Shown: piece after piece, positions 33,566 through 41,162 of the stretch
How the letters are laid out: every line of letters begins with the position of its first letter
How positions within the stretch are numbered: the first letter of the stretch is position 1
Source of the DNA: Pseudarthrobacter sp. IC2-21
Lineage (GTDB): Bacteria > Actinomycetota > Actinomycetes > Actinomycetales > Micrococcaceae
DNA: 64,000 nucleotides
Reading direction: 5' to 3'
NCBI RefSeq assembly: GCF_034048115.1
Contig: NZ_CP139145.1
Location: 434,001-498,000 of the forward strand
Translations under genes and position numbers: made by a program
The notes under the pieces: generated by a model
What the model was told of the DNA's origin: nothing
Seen by the model: only the letters and a program-made list of their open reading frames with translations
The model's database searches: none

Positions 33566-34647
33566 GCCCGGCCGGTGGCAGTGCCGCCGGGCTGACCATC
33601 GAAACGCAGGGCCTCACCAAACGGTTCGGCCACCAGCTGGCCGTGGACAATGTGGACCTGGCCGTGCCGCAGGGTGCCGTCTTCGGCTTCCTCGGCCCCA
33701 ACGGATCCGGCAAAACCACCACCATCCGCATGCTGCTGGGCCTCGCCGCGGCGTCGGCCGGAACCGTCAGCGTCCTGGGGATGCCGATGCCCCGGCAGCT
33801 GCAGGAGGTGCTGCCGCGCGTCGGGGCTCTGGTGGAGGGGCCGGCGTTTTATCCCTTTCTGTCCGGCACCGCCAACCTGCACCGGTTCGACGCCGCGAGC
33901 CGGCACGGAACGCCCGGCACCAGGAACGCGCGCGTGGCGGCGGCACTTGACCGGGTGGGGCTCTCGCACGCCGCCGGCAAACGGGTGCACGCCTATTCGC
34001 TGGGCATGAAACAGCGCCTGGGGATCGCCAACGCCCTGCTGTCCCCGCGCGAGTTGCTGGTCCTGGACGAGCCCACCAACGGCCTGGACCCGCAGGGCAC
34101 CCGCGAAGTGCGCAGCCTGATCCGCTCCCTCGCCGCCGACGGCGCCACCGTCTTCGTCTCCAGCCATCTGCTGGCCGAGGTGGAACAGATCTGCACGCAC
34201 GCGGCGATCATGAGCGCCGGCCGGTTAGTGGCCCAGGGCCCGCTTGAGGAGCTCCGCCGGGGCGGCGAAACGCGGATCCGTCTTTTAACGCCCGACGCCG
34301 GCACCGCCTGTGAGGTCCTGCTGCGGCTGGGCATGGCTCCCGAACGCGCGGGCGTAGCGGGAATCAACGCTGCGGGACTCCATGCCGCGGGGAGCCCCGG
34401 GATGGACGGCGAGGTGGTCACCGCCGGGGCGGCGGCTGTGGCCCGGCCGGCGGGTGCGGCGGAAATTGCCGGTAACGCAGAAGGTAACGCACAACAGGTG
34501 CAGGAGCCGGTGTTGCCCCATCCCGAGGACATTGTGGCGGCGCTTGTGGCGGCAGGGGTGCGGGTCCGCGGCTTTGCCGTGGAGCGGGAAAGCCTTGAGG
34601 AACGTTTCGTTGCCTTGACGGGGGAGGGATTCGACGTTGCCCAGTGA
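33562..34647 (+). CDS. ABC transporter ATP-binding protein with C-terminal extension
   Basis: 361 residues. Standard ABC-2 export ATPase: Walker A GPNGSGKTTT, Q-loop region, signature YSLGMKQRLG, Walker B LLVLDEPTNGLDP and switch His in SSHLL. The last 130 residues include a Gly/Ala-rich insert (GSPGMDGEVVTAGAAAVARPAGAAEIAGNA, written in parts) before the usual C-terminal subdomain ending in SLEERFVALTGEG. ATG overlaps the upstream stop (ATGA) and its end overlaps the permease start by 11 bp, so three proteins are coupled. Confidence 0.92.
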   Translation: MSPAGGSAAGLTIETQGLTKRFGHQLAVDNVDLAVPQGAVFGFLGPNGSGKTTTIRMLLGLAAASAGTVSVLGMPMPRQLQEVLPRVGALVEGPAFYPFLSGTANLHRFDAASRHGTPGTRNARVAAALDRVGLSHAAGKRVHAYSLGMKQRLGIANALLSPRELLVLDEPTNGLDPQGTREVRSLIRSLAADGATVFVSSHLLAEVEQICTHAAIMSAGRLVAQGPLEELRRGGETRIRLLTPDAGTACEVLLRLGMAPERAGVAGINAAGLHAAGSPGMDGEVVTAGAAAVARPAGAAEIAGNAEGNAQQVQEPVLPHPEDIVAALVAAGVRVRGFAVERESLEERFVALTGEGFDVAQ

Positions 34648-35548
34648 AGTTTCCAGTGCTGACACCGCTGCGGGCGTGGGCAGCGTTGCACCTGCCGCGG
34701 GCACGCCGGTGGCAGGGACCGTCCCGGCGGCTGGCTCCAGCCTGTCCCTGTTGACGTCCGAACTTGCCACCCTCTTCCGCCGTCGCCGGACCTGGGCCAT
34801 GTTGGCGGCGCTGGCCGCAATACCGGTGCTGATCGCCGTCGCGGTGCGGCTTTCGTCAGCTGTTCCGCCGGGGCGGGGGCCCGCCTTCCTGGACCGGATC
34901 ACGCAGAACGGATTGTTCGTGGCCGTCACCGCGATGCTCGTCGCGGTCCCGCTGTTCCTTCCCCTCACCATTGGGGTAGTGGCGGGCGATACCATCGCCG
35001 GGGAGGCAAGCCTGGGCACCCTGCGTTACCTGTTGGTAGCGCCGGCCGGGCGGGTCCGGCTACTCCTGGTGAAATACACGGGTGCGCTGGCTTTCTGCCT
35101 GGCTGCCCCGCTCACGGTGGCGGTGGCCGGGGCGGCGATCGGAGCGGCCCTGTTCCCCGTCGGGCCGGTGACCCTTCTGTCCGGCGACGTGGTCCAGCCG
35201 CCGGAGGCAGGGCTACGGATTGTCCTGATCGCCGCGTATCTGGCGGTGTCTTTGGCCGGGTTGTCAGCCATCGGATTGTTCCTGTCCACCATGACGGTGG
35301 TTCCCGTCGGGGCGATGGCGGCCACCGTGGTGGTATCCGTGGCATCCCAGATCGCGGACCAGCTGCCACAGCTGGAATGGCTGCATCCATGGCTGTTCAC
35401 GCACTACTGGTTTGGGTTCGCGGATGTCCTGCGCCAGCCGGTGGTGTGGGACTCTTTCGCCAGCAATGCCGTACTCCAGGCCGGATACGTGGCTGTGTTC
35501 GGAGCCCTCGCCTATGCCCGGTTCGTCACCAAGGACATTCTGTCCTGA
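34637..35548 (+). CDS. ABC-2 type transporter permease
   Basis: 303 residues starting with TTG 34637 (GGGAGG 9 bases upstream; start lies inside the ATPase gene). A 35-residue Ala/Gly/Val-rich leader precedes six transmembrane helices (WAMLAALAAIPVLIAVAVRL, LFVAVTAMLVAVPLFLPLTIGVVAG, ALAFCLAAPLTVAVAGAAIGAAL and others). The loop GDTIAGEASLGTLRYLLVAPAGRVRLLLVKYTGAL is the ABC-2 coupling segment. Together with the ATPase it would export a lipid, peptide or drug. Confidence 0.88.
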   Translation: MPSEVSSADTAAGVGSVAPAAGTPVAGTVPAAGSSLSLLTSELATLFRRRRTWAMLAALAAIPVLIAVAVRLSSAVPPGRGPAFLDRITQNGLFVAVTAMLVAVPLFLPLTIGVVAGDTIAGEASLGTLRYLLVAPAGRVRLLLVKYTGALAFCLAAPLTVAVAGAAIGAALFPVGPVTLLSGDVVQPPEAGLRIVLIAAYLAVSLAGLSAIGLFLSTMTVVPVGAMAATVVVSVASQIADQLPQLEWLHPWLFTHYWFGFADVLRQPVVWDSFASNAVLQAGYVAVFGALAYARFVTKDILS

Positions 35549-35595
35549 GGCCGGCCACGGCGCCCGTCAGTACACGGCCCGGTGAATACACGAAG

Positions 35596-35641
35596 CCTGG
35601 TCAGTAGGCGACGTCTGTTCAGCAGACGCCCTGGTCAGTAG
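35596..35641. repeat. Direct repeat flanking a small hairpin
   Basis: CCTGGTCAGTAG occurs at 35596-35607 and 35630-35641. Between them CGTCTG (35612-35617) and CAGACG (35623-35628) form a 6-bp stem with loop TTCAG. The second copy contains the NlpC/P60 stop codon. It may act as a weak terminator between the convergent genes or be a fossil duplication. Confidence 0.45.
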
Positions 35642-37101
35642 CGGGCGGCGTAGGGGTAGAGCTGCATTCCGGCCATCCGGCTCAACTGGGTGACTCCGAT
35701 GCCTTCATCCGGGTTGAGTGCCTGCACCACCTGGCCATTGCCGAGGTAGATGGCGACGTGATAAAAACCCGGGGCCGAGCCCCATACCAACAGGTCGCCG
35801 CGACGGGCCTCGGAAAGCGGCACATGCACGGGAGCTGCGGCGAATTGTTGGGCAGCGGTGCGGGGCAGGTACATGCCGGCCGCGGCGAACGCGGTTTGGA
35901 CCAGGCCGGAGCAGTCAAAACCCGTCGGTCCGGTCCCGCCGTACTGGTAGAAGTAGGGCGATCCCGTCTTTGACATCGCCACCGAGATAGCGGTCTCCAC
36001 CGATCCGCCTGGTGCCGGCGCGGGGGCCGGTGCAGGTTCAGGTGCAGGGGCTGGCGCAGGAGCAGGAGCAGGGGCGGGTGCCGGCGCGGGGGCAGGAGCT
36101 GGCGCGGGCGCCGGGGCTGGGACGGGTTCTGGCGCCGGTGCTGGGGCTGGCGCCGGAGCGGGAGCCGGGACGGGAGCAGGTTCTGGCGCCGGCTGGATAC
36201 CCGGTGCCGCCGGCGCCTGGGGGGCTATCGCCCGCGGTGCACCCGGTGCACCAGGCGCAGCCGGCGCGACCGCCGTTTGGCCCGGTGTCCCCTGTGCCGC
36301 AGCCGCAGTGATGGCCGCCAGCCTGGCCTCCTCGCGTTGCCGGTCGAGTTCGTCCACCCGGGCGGACTCCAGGGCGACAGTGGTGTTTCTCAGCTCGGCG
36401 AGCTGGTCCACCAGAACGGTCCGCTGGGATCTTGCCTCGGCTACGGCCCGTACTTGGGCGGCGTTAGCTCCTTCGGCCTCGGCCTTGCGGGCTTCGGCTG
36501 TTTTGGCGGCGTCGTCGGCGGCCTGCTTGGCGTCCGACGCGGAGGCGGTAAGCGACTGCGCCGCAGCGGCGGCAGTTTCCGCGGATTCAAAGGCCCGGCT
36601 ACGGCTGGCCGTAATGGCCTGCAGCGTTGCGGCCTGCTGGAGCCCTTCGCCGTTGCCGCTGACGAATGTGGTGAGCGTCGGATTCAGACCACCGTTGCGG
36701 TAGAGGTCGCCAGCCAGTTGGCCCACCTGTTTGCGGGTTTTGTCCTGCGCCTGCACGGCCACCTCGGCCCGTGCGGCGGCGACTTCCGCCGCGCTTCGCC
36801 GCGCCTGAAGCTCCACTAACGCCTCGCTGTAGGAGTTATTTGCCTGCAGCGTCAGCGCGAAGGTGACTTGCTGGGTGCCGGCGGCCTCCGCCAGGAGCCG
36901 TTCGATCGCGGTGACCTGGTCCGCCGTCGCGTTTTCATTGGACTTCGCCGCCGCGATGTCCTCGGCCGAGGGCACCTCCGGTGAGGCCGGCCGCTGGATG
37001 GCAGGCAGCGAAGATGCCTGGGCGGGAAGGGCGAGTGTCCCGGAAAGCACAACGGCGGTACACAGTACGACGGCCCTCAGGCCGGATCCGGACAAAACCA
37101 T
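35635..37101 (-). CDS. Secreted NlpC/P60 peptidoglycan endopeptidase with Ala-Pro-rich linker
   Basis: 488 residues. Signal peptide (VVLCTAVVLSGTLALPAQA) at residues 9-29; a coiled-coil region (about 45-265, Ala/Glu/Arg-rich, RIPA-like) follows; residues about 300-360 are an (Ala-Pro)n linker; the C-terminal NlpC/P60 domain has the catalytic Cys in GFDCSGLVQTAF, His in YHVAIYLG, and a polar third residue after. It cleaves peptide stems of peptidoglycan during growth or division, like mycobacterial RipA. GCGAGG 8 bases before the ATG. Upstream is a 9-bp-periodic repeat that may be an MtrA site. Confidence 0.93.
   Translation of the reverse strand: MVLSGSGLRAVVLCTAVVLSGTLALPAQASSLPAIQRPASPEVPSAEDIAAAKSNENATADQVTAIERLLAEAAGTQQVTFALTLQANNSYSEALVELQARRSAAEVAAARAEVAVQAQDKTRKQVGQLAGDLYRNGGLNPTLTTFVSGNGEGLQQAATLQAITASRSRAFESAETAAAAAQSLTASASDAKQAADDAAKTAEARKAEAEGANAAQVRAVAEARSQRTVLVDQLAELRNTTVALESARVDELDRQREEARLAAITAAAAQGTPGQTAVAPAAPGAPGAPRAIAPQAPAAPGIQPAPEPAPVPAPAPAPAPAPAPEPVPAPAPAPAPAPAPAPAPAPAPAPAPAPEPAPAPAPAPGGSVETAISVAMSKTGSPYFYQYGGTGPTGFDCSGLVQTAFAAAGMYLPRTAAQQFAAAPVHVPLSEARRGDLLVWGSAPGFYHVAIYLGNGQVVQALNPDEGIGVTQLSRMAGMQLYPYAARY
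36012..36195. repeat. Low-complexity Ala-Pro coding repeat
   Basis: A run of short GC-rich units (GGT/GCC GGC/GCA/GCG mixtures) encodes about 60 residues of alternating Ala and Pro with occasional Glu and Val inside the NlpC/P60 protein. The codons vary between units, so it is an old protein repeat, not a fresh DNA expansion. It likely makes a stiff rod that crosses the wall layer. Confidence 0.85.
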
Positions 37102-37213
37102 TCGCAGAACCTCGCAGGATACTCAGGCTGGGGGAGCGAGGTCTGGTGGCGGCACAAATGGCCCCTCTGCTGATCGCCCAGCAGTCAGAGGCTACGTGAC
37201 ATGCTCCACTTTG

Positions 37214-37249
37214 GCAACAGCAGTCACATCAATAACATAAACAACAACA
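37214..37249 (-). promoter_or_regulatory. Four tandem 9-bp repeats, candidate MtrA-type binding array
   Basis: On the plus strand the sequence reads GCAACA-gca GTCACA-tca ATAACA-taa ACAACA-aca: four 9-base units, each with a hexamer ending ACA. The M. tuberculosis MtrA motif at oriC is, from memory, a direct repeat of GTCACA with a 9-bp period, and MtrA controls cell-wall hydrolases of the RipA/NlpC kind. The array sits 113 bp upstream of the NlpC/P60 start in an A+T-rich promoter region. Confidence 0.5.
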
Positions 37250-37304
37250 GTGTGATTCCGTCCCATTTGCAGCCAGCGTGTCGCAGGCCCACCGCCAGGA
37301 GGAA

Positions 37305-38225
37305 CTACGCGTGCTGGGCGGACTCGTGCTCGGAATGGCTGGCAGGCTCGAGCTGGAATGTGCAGTGCTCGGTGTCGAAGTGCGAGCCGAGGCACGCGGT
37401 CAGCTTGTCCAGGACCTGGTCTGCGCCGCGGGCGTTCAGGACGCCGTCCTCCACCACCACGTGGGCGGAAAACACCGGCACGCCGGAGGTGATGGTCCAG
37501 ATGTGGATGTCGTGGACGTCCACCACGCCGTCGACACTGAGGATGTGTTCGCGGATCATCTGAACCTCCACACCCTTCGGAGTGGCTTCAAGGAGAACGT
37601 CCACCACATCGCGGAGCAGGCTCCAGGCCCGCGGCAGGATCATCAGGGCAATGAGGACTGAGGCGATGGTATCGGCCGCCTGGTAGCCGGTGAACATGAT
37701 GATCAGGGCCGCGACAATGACGGCGAAGGAACCCAGCAGGTCACCGAGCACTTCAAGATACGCCCCCCGCACATTCAGGCTGTCCCGGTGCGCGCCGTGC
37801 AGGATCAGCAGCGACACCAGGTTGGCCACGGCGCCCAGGATGGCGGCGAAGAGCATGATGTCGGTATGGACTTCGGGCGCCGACCCGATGCGCCGGATGG
37901 CCTCGGTGAAGATGACCACGGAGATGACAATCAGGATCAGGGCGTTGGCCAGGGCGGCGAGGACCTCCGCGCGCTGGTAGCCGTAGGTCCGCTGGTCGCT
38001 GGCCGGCCGCCCCGCGATCCAGGCTGCCAGGAGGGCGATGGTGACGCCAGCGGCGTCGGACAGCATGTGGCCGGCGTCTGCCAGCAGCGCCAGGGATCCG
38101 GACAGGACGGACCCCACCACCTGGACCAGGACAACGGTCAGCGTGATGGCCAGGACGGCGATGAGCCGTTTGCGGTGCCGGCCCGTTGCTGTGATCCCGT
38201 GCGTGTGGCTGTGGTCGTGTCCCAT
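37305..38225 (-). CDS. Cation diffusion facilitator (zinc/cobalt-type exporter)
   Basis: 306 residues. MGHDHSHTHG at the start is a His-rich metal-collecting tip. Six transmembrane helices follow, with the CDF signature SLALLADAGHMLSDAAGVTIALLAAW (Asp/His metal site in helices 2 and 5: HMLSD, AYLEVLGDLLGSFAV-type pair). The cytoplasmic C-terminal domain (VQMIREHILSVDGVVDVHDIHIW) binds regulatory metal. It exports Zn2+ or Co2+ with protons, CzcD-like. ATG 38225 chosen because MGHDHSHTHG is the usual N-terminus. Confidence 0.93.
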   Translation of the reverse strand: MGHDHSHTHGITATGRHRKRLIAVLAITLTVVLVQVVGSVLSGSLALLADAGHMLSDAAGVTIALLAAWIAGRPASDQRTYGYQRAEVLAALANALILIVISVVIFTEAIRRIGSAPEVHTDIMLFAAILGAVANLVSLLILHGAHRDSLNVRGAYLEVLGDLLGSFAVIVAALIIMFTGYQAADTIASVLIALMILPRAWSLLRDVVDVLLEATPKGVEVQMIREHILSVDGVVDVHDIHIWTITSGVPVFSAHVVVEDGVLNARGADQVLDKLTACLGSHFDTEHCTFQLEPASHSEHESAQHA

Positions 38226-38235
38226 GGCTACAAGG

Positions 38236-38664
38236 CTAGTCCCAGCCCAGCTCGTGCAGCCGGTGGTCATCGATGCCGAAGTGATGGGCGATCTCATGCA
38301 CCACGGTCACGGCAACCTCCCGGATGACCTCCTCGCGGGAGACGCAGATGTCCAGGATGGGCTGGCGGAAGATCGTGATCCGGTCCGGCAGCGAACCGGC
38401 GTCCCACCAGGAATCACGCTCCGTCAGGGGGACACCTTCATAGAGGCCCAGCAGGACGGTGTCCGGGTCTTCACCGGGACCGGGCACATAGTCGTCCTCG
38501 ACAAAGACGGCCACGTTGTCCATGGCGGCTGCAAGTTTGGGCGGGATCAGGCCCAGGGCATCAGTGACAGCGGCTTCGAAGTCGTCAGCGGACATCTCGA
38601 AGGGAAGCGGCTCGTGCGGGCCCTCCGGGATGATGGGCAGTCCGGGCGGGAGATGGGCGGGCAT
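38236..38664 (-). CDS. Minimal zincin-fold metallopeptidase family protein
   Basis: 142 residues. The motif VVHEIAHHFGIDDHRLHELGW contains HExxHHxGIxD, the zinc site of the small PF06262-type zincins. The rest matches this family: SADDFEAAVTDALGLIPPKLAAAMDNVAVFVEDDY and TERDSWWDAGSLPDRITIFRQPIL. Family members are widespread single-domain cytosolic proteins of unknown substrate. The gene lies 10 bp upstream of the CDF exporter gene, on the same strand, so they may be transcribed together. Confidence 0.9.
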   Translation of the reverse strand: MPAHLPPGLPIIPEGPHEPLPFEMSADDFEAAVTDALGLIPPKLAAAMDNVAVFVEDDYVPGPGEDPDTVLLGLYEGVPLTERDSWWDAGSLPDRITIFRQPILDICVSREEVIREVAVTVVHEIAHHFGIDDHRLHELGWD

Positions 38665-38738
38665 AAGCAGACTCTAGTCCGCGGCGGGGCCGGCATGCAT
38701 ACTGAAAGCCGGACCTCGACCCCCAAGTGAGGAACCGC

Positions 38739-39368
38739 ATGTCCATCCACCACCGCCTGTTTGCAGCCACCTATGACACCTTGTTGAAGCCAGTGGAACG
38801 CAGGGAGCTCGCGCCCAGAAGAGCGCGGCTGCTCGCCGGGCTGCAGGGAACTGTGGTGGACGTCGGCTCAGGCACCGGAGCCAATCTTTCCCACTTCCGC
38901 CATGCAAAACGCGTCGTTCTCGTGGAACCGGATCCTTACATGAGGGCCAGGTTGAGCACCCGGCTGGGGGAATCACCCGTCCCGGTTACCGTTTCCGACG
39001 CCGATGCGGAGCACCTGCCGCCGGCCGACGGCGAGGCGGACGCGGTCGTGTTCACCCTGGTGCTGTGCTCGGTGCCGGATCAGCGGCTTGCGCTGCTGGA
39101 AGCGCGCAGGGTACTCAAGCCTGGTGGAACCCTGGCTGTGCTGGAACACGTCCGCCGTCCGGGCCGTGCCGGCCGCTGGCAGGACAGGCTGGACGGCCTG
39201 TGGGGCCGGTTCGTTGCGCCCGGCTGCCACCTCAACCGGGACACGGTTGCAGCCATTGCCGAGGCCGGGTTCGACTTCAGCGAAGTCAGCAGGTTTGAAC
39301 CACCGGCTGTTGCACTGGCCACTCCGGTCATCGCGGGTACGGCGGTTTTGCGGCCCGGGGATCGCTAG
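38739..39368 (+). CDS. SAM-dependent class I methyltransferase
   Basis: 209 residues from ATG 38739 (AGGA 8-9 bases upstream; a GTG 12 bases earlier is possible). SAM-binding motif VVDVGSGTGANLSHF near residue 40, acidic strand RVVLVEPDPYMRARL, post-motif DADAEHLPPADGEADAVVFTLVLCSV and LKPGGTLAVLEHVRR. The pattern matches the UbiE/Methyltransf_11 group, as do phospholipid N-methyltransferases. The substrate is unknown. Stop overlaps that of the convergent EamA gene by 4 bp (CTAG). Confidence 0.88.
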   Translation: MSIHHRLFAATYDTLLKPVERRELAPRRARLLAGLQGTVVDVGSGTGANLSHFRHAKRVVLVEPDPYMRARLSTRLGESPVPVTVSDADAEHLPPADGEADAVVFTLVLCSVPDQRLALLEARRVLKPGGTLAVLEHVRRPGRAGRWQDRLDGLWGRFVAPGCHLNRDTVAAIAEAGFDFSEVSRFEPPAVALATPVIAGTAVLRPGDR

Positions 39369-40306
39369 GCCCGGCGGCGGGTGAGGCCCACCCCGACCAG
39401 GCAGACAGCGCCGCCCGCCAGGCCCCAGACGGAGGGGACTTCGCTGAGGAGGAGCCAGGAGATCAGGATGGTGGTCCCGGGCACCAGGTAGGTGGTGGCG
39501 GCCAACTTCCCGGCCTCGATGAGGGACAACGCGTAAGCCCACGTGGTGAAGGCGATCGCCGTCGGAAAGACGCCGAGGTACACCAGCCCCCACGTAGCGG
39601 ACGCCGGCGCGGCCTGCACTTCAGAAACCAGCTGCCCGGCAAACGGCAGGCAGCAGATGGCGCCCACCATGATGCCAAACCACGTGGCCTGCGCAGCCGG
39701 AACCTTCCGCAGCACCGGTTTCTGGATGATGACACTGACCGCGGCGAGCACGGCGGCGAGGAGGCAGAGCAGCACGCCGGCAACATCCGCCGTCGAACGT
39801 TCACCCGAAGACGGGCCCGAACCAAGCGCGATCAGCGCCACCCCGCCGAAGGCCACCAGGCTGCCGATGATCAGCCAGCGCGGGAAGCCTTCCCTCAGGA
39901 CGAGGCCCGCCATGATGGCCACCAGGATGGGATTGACGTTGATCAGCAGGGCCGCGGTGCCGGCATCCAGAAGGTGCTCCGCCGCATTCAGCGCCACGTT
40001 GTAGCCGCCGAACCACATCACCCCGTAGCCGAGGATGGGCCACCATTCGCGGCCATGCGGCAGTGCCTTGCCCTTGCGCAGTTGAGGCAGCACCAGGGCA
40101 CCGAGTACGACGGCGGCAACCGCCAACCTGCCCAGCGTCAGGGACCCGGGGGAAAAGTTTGGTCCGATCGCCCGGATGCCCACAAACGCCGATGCCCACA
40201 GCACCACCGTGACCAGGACAGCCGCGATGCCGGGTTTGCTGACGCGGCCGTGCCCGGCGGGAGGGGGTGCTGAGTGTGCAGAATCGACGGGGGAGGTGGA
40301 AGCCAT
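39365..40306 (-). CDS. EamA/DMT-superfamily transporter
   Basis: 313 residues with ten transmembrane helices arranged as two EamA repeats of five helices. Repeat 1 contains LVTVVLWASAFVGIRAIGPNFSPGSLTLGRLAVAAVVL and repeat 2 LLAAVLAAVSVIIQKPVLRKVPAAQATWFGIMVGA. DMT exporters move amino acids, nucleotides or metabolites out of the cell. The first 30 residues are polar Ser/Pro/Ala-rich. Convergent with the methyltransferase. Confidence 0.9.
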   Translation of the reverse strand: MASTSPVDSAHSAPPPAGHGRVSKPGIAAVLVTVVLWASAFVGIRAIGPNFSPGSLTLGRLAVAAVVLGALVLPQLRKGKALPHGREWWPILGYGVMWFGGYNVALNAAEHLLDAGTAALLINVNPILVAIMAGLVLREGFPRWLIIGSLVAFGGVALIALGSGPSSGERSTADVAGVLLCLLAAVLAAVSVIIQKPVLRKVPAAQATWFGIMVGAICCLPFAGQLVSEVQAAPASATWGLVYLGVFPTAIAFTTWAYALSLIEAGKLAATTYLVPGTTILISWLLLSEVPSVWGLAGGAVCLVGVGLTRRRA

Positions 40307-40430
40307 GCTGCCAATCTAGCCCTGCACCGGGCTGGCGGCTGGCGGAAATCGGTCACCTCTGGTCGAGTTCCTGTCATGGGCCGGGCTGCGAATAGCCGGG
40401 TACTGCTGCGGGCCGGTTAGGATGCGTTCC

Positions 40431-41153
40431 ATGGTCACAGCTTCTACGTCCCGCGGGTCCGCCCCCGACCCTGCCAAGAGGGTCCGCCGGGTCATCTGGA
40501 TCCTGCTCGGTGTCATGGTGGTGGCCGGCGGTGCCTGGTACGCGATGCTGACGCTGAACAAGCCCGCGGCCCCGGCCGTGCCGCCTGCCGCGGCCGGTCC
40601 GGGCGTTCCAGCCTCTCAAGCCGCCGAACAACTGGTCCGGGCGGACAGCCACCGGCTCACCGCCCCGGCTGTGGAAAAGGCGCAGTTGGTGGAGTTCCTG
40701 GACTTTGAATGCGAAGCCTGCCGCTCCATCCATCCTTTCGCGGAGGAACTGAAGCAGGAATTTGGCGACAGCATCACCTTCGTCAACCGCTATTTCCCGC
40801 TCCCCTCACACCCGAACTCCGGCACCGCCGCGCTCGCTGTGGAAGCTGCCGCGCAGCAAGGCAAGTTTGAAGCCATGGCCGCGAAGATGTTTGAAACCCA
40901 GGATCGGTGGCACGGAAAGCCCGAGTCCCAGGCGCCGCTCTTCCGCACCTTTGCTGCGGACCTGGGACTCGACCTCGCCGCGTTCGACGCTGTTGTGCTC
41001 GATGAGAAAACGAAGGACCGCATCCGTGCCGATGTTGCGGACGGCACGGCCCTGGGCGTGAGAAGCACTCCGACTTTCTTCCTGAACGGCGAGAAACTGA
41101 CTTTGACCACCAAGCAGGACTTCCGGCAGAAACTGGCCGCCGCGGTAAAGTAG
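40431..41153 (+). CDS. Membrane-anchored DsbA-like thioredoxin-fold protein
   Basis: 240 residues from ATG 40431 (AGGA 8 bases upstream; ATG 40422 is too near that site). A transmembrane segment (VIWILLGVMVVAGGAWYAML, about 20-40) is followed by an Ala-Pro linker and a DsbA/thioredoxin domain with redox motif ECEACRS (Cys-Glu-Ala-Cys), cis-Pro region RSTPTFFLNG and the DsbA helical insert. It likely oxidises or isomerises disulfides outside the membrane, like mycobacterial membrane DsbA proteins. Stands alone. Confidence 0.9.
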   Translation: MVTASTSRGSAPDPAKRVRRVIWILLGVMVVAGGAWYAMLTLNKPAAPAVPPAAAGPGVPASQAAEQLVRADSHRLTAPAVEKAQLVEFLDFECEACRSIHPFAEELKQEFGDSITFVNRYFPLPSHPNSGTAALAVEAAAQQGKFEAMAAKMFETQDRWHGKPESQAPLFRTFAADLGLDLAAFDAVVLDEKTKDRIRADVADGTALGVRSTPTFFLNGEKLTLTTKQDFRQKLAAAVK

Positions 41154-41162
41154 CCGGCTTCG

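Noticed and set aside
36012..36195. Short periodic DNA that might be read as a CRISPR-like or satellite array
   Set aside because: It is a coding (Ala-Pro)n linker of the NlpC/P60 protein; there are no equal-length repeats with unique spacers.
37102..37304. Possible ydaO-type c-di-AMP riboswitch before the NlpC/P60 gene, as known for other actinobacterial wall hydrolases
   Set aside because: The leader lacks the conserved riboswitch core; only the 9-bp repeat array stands out.
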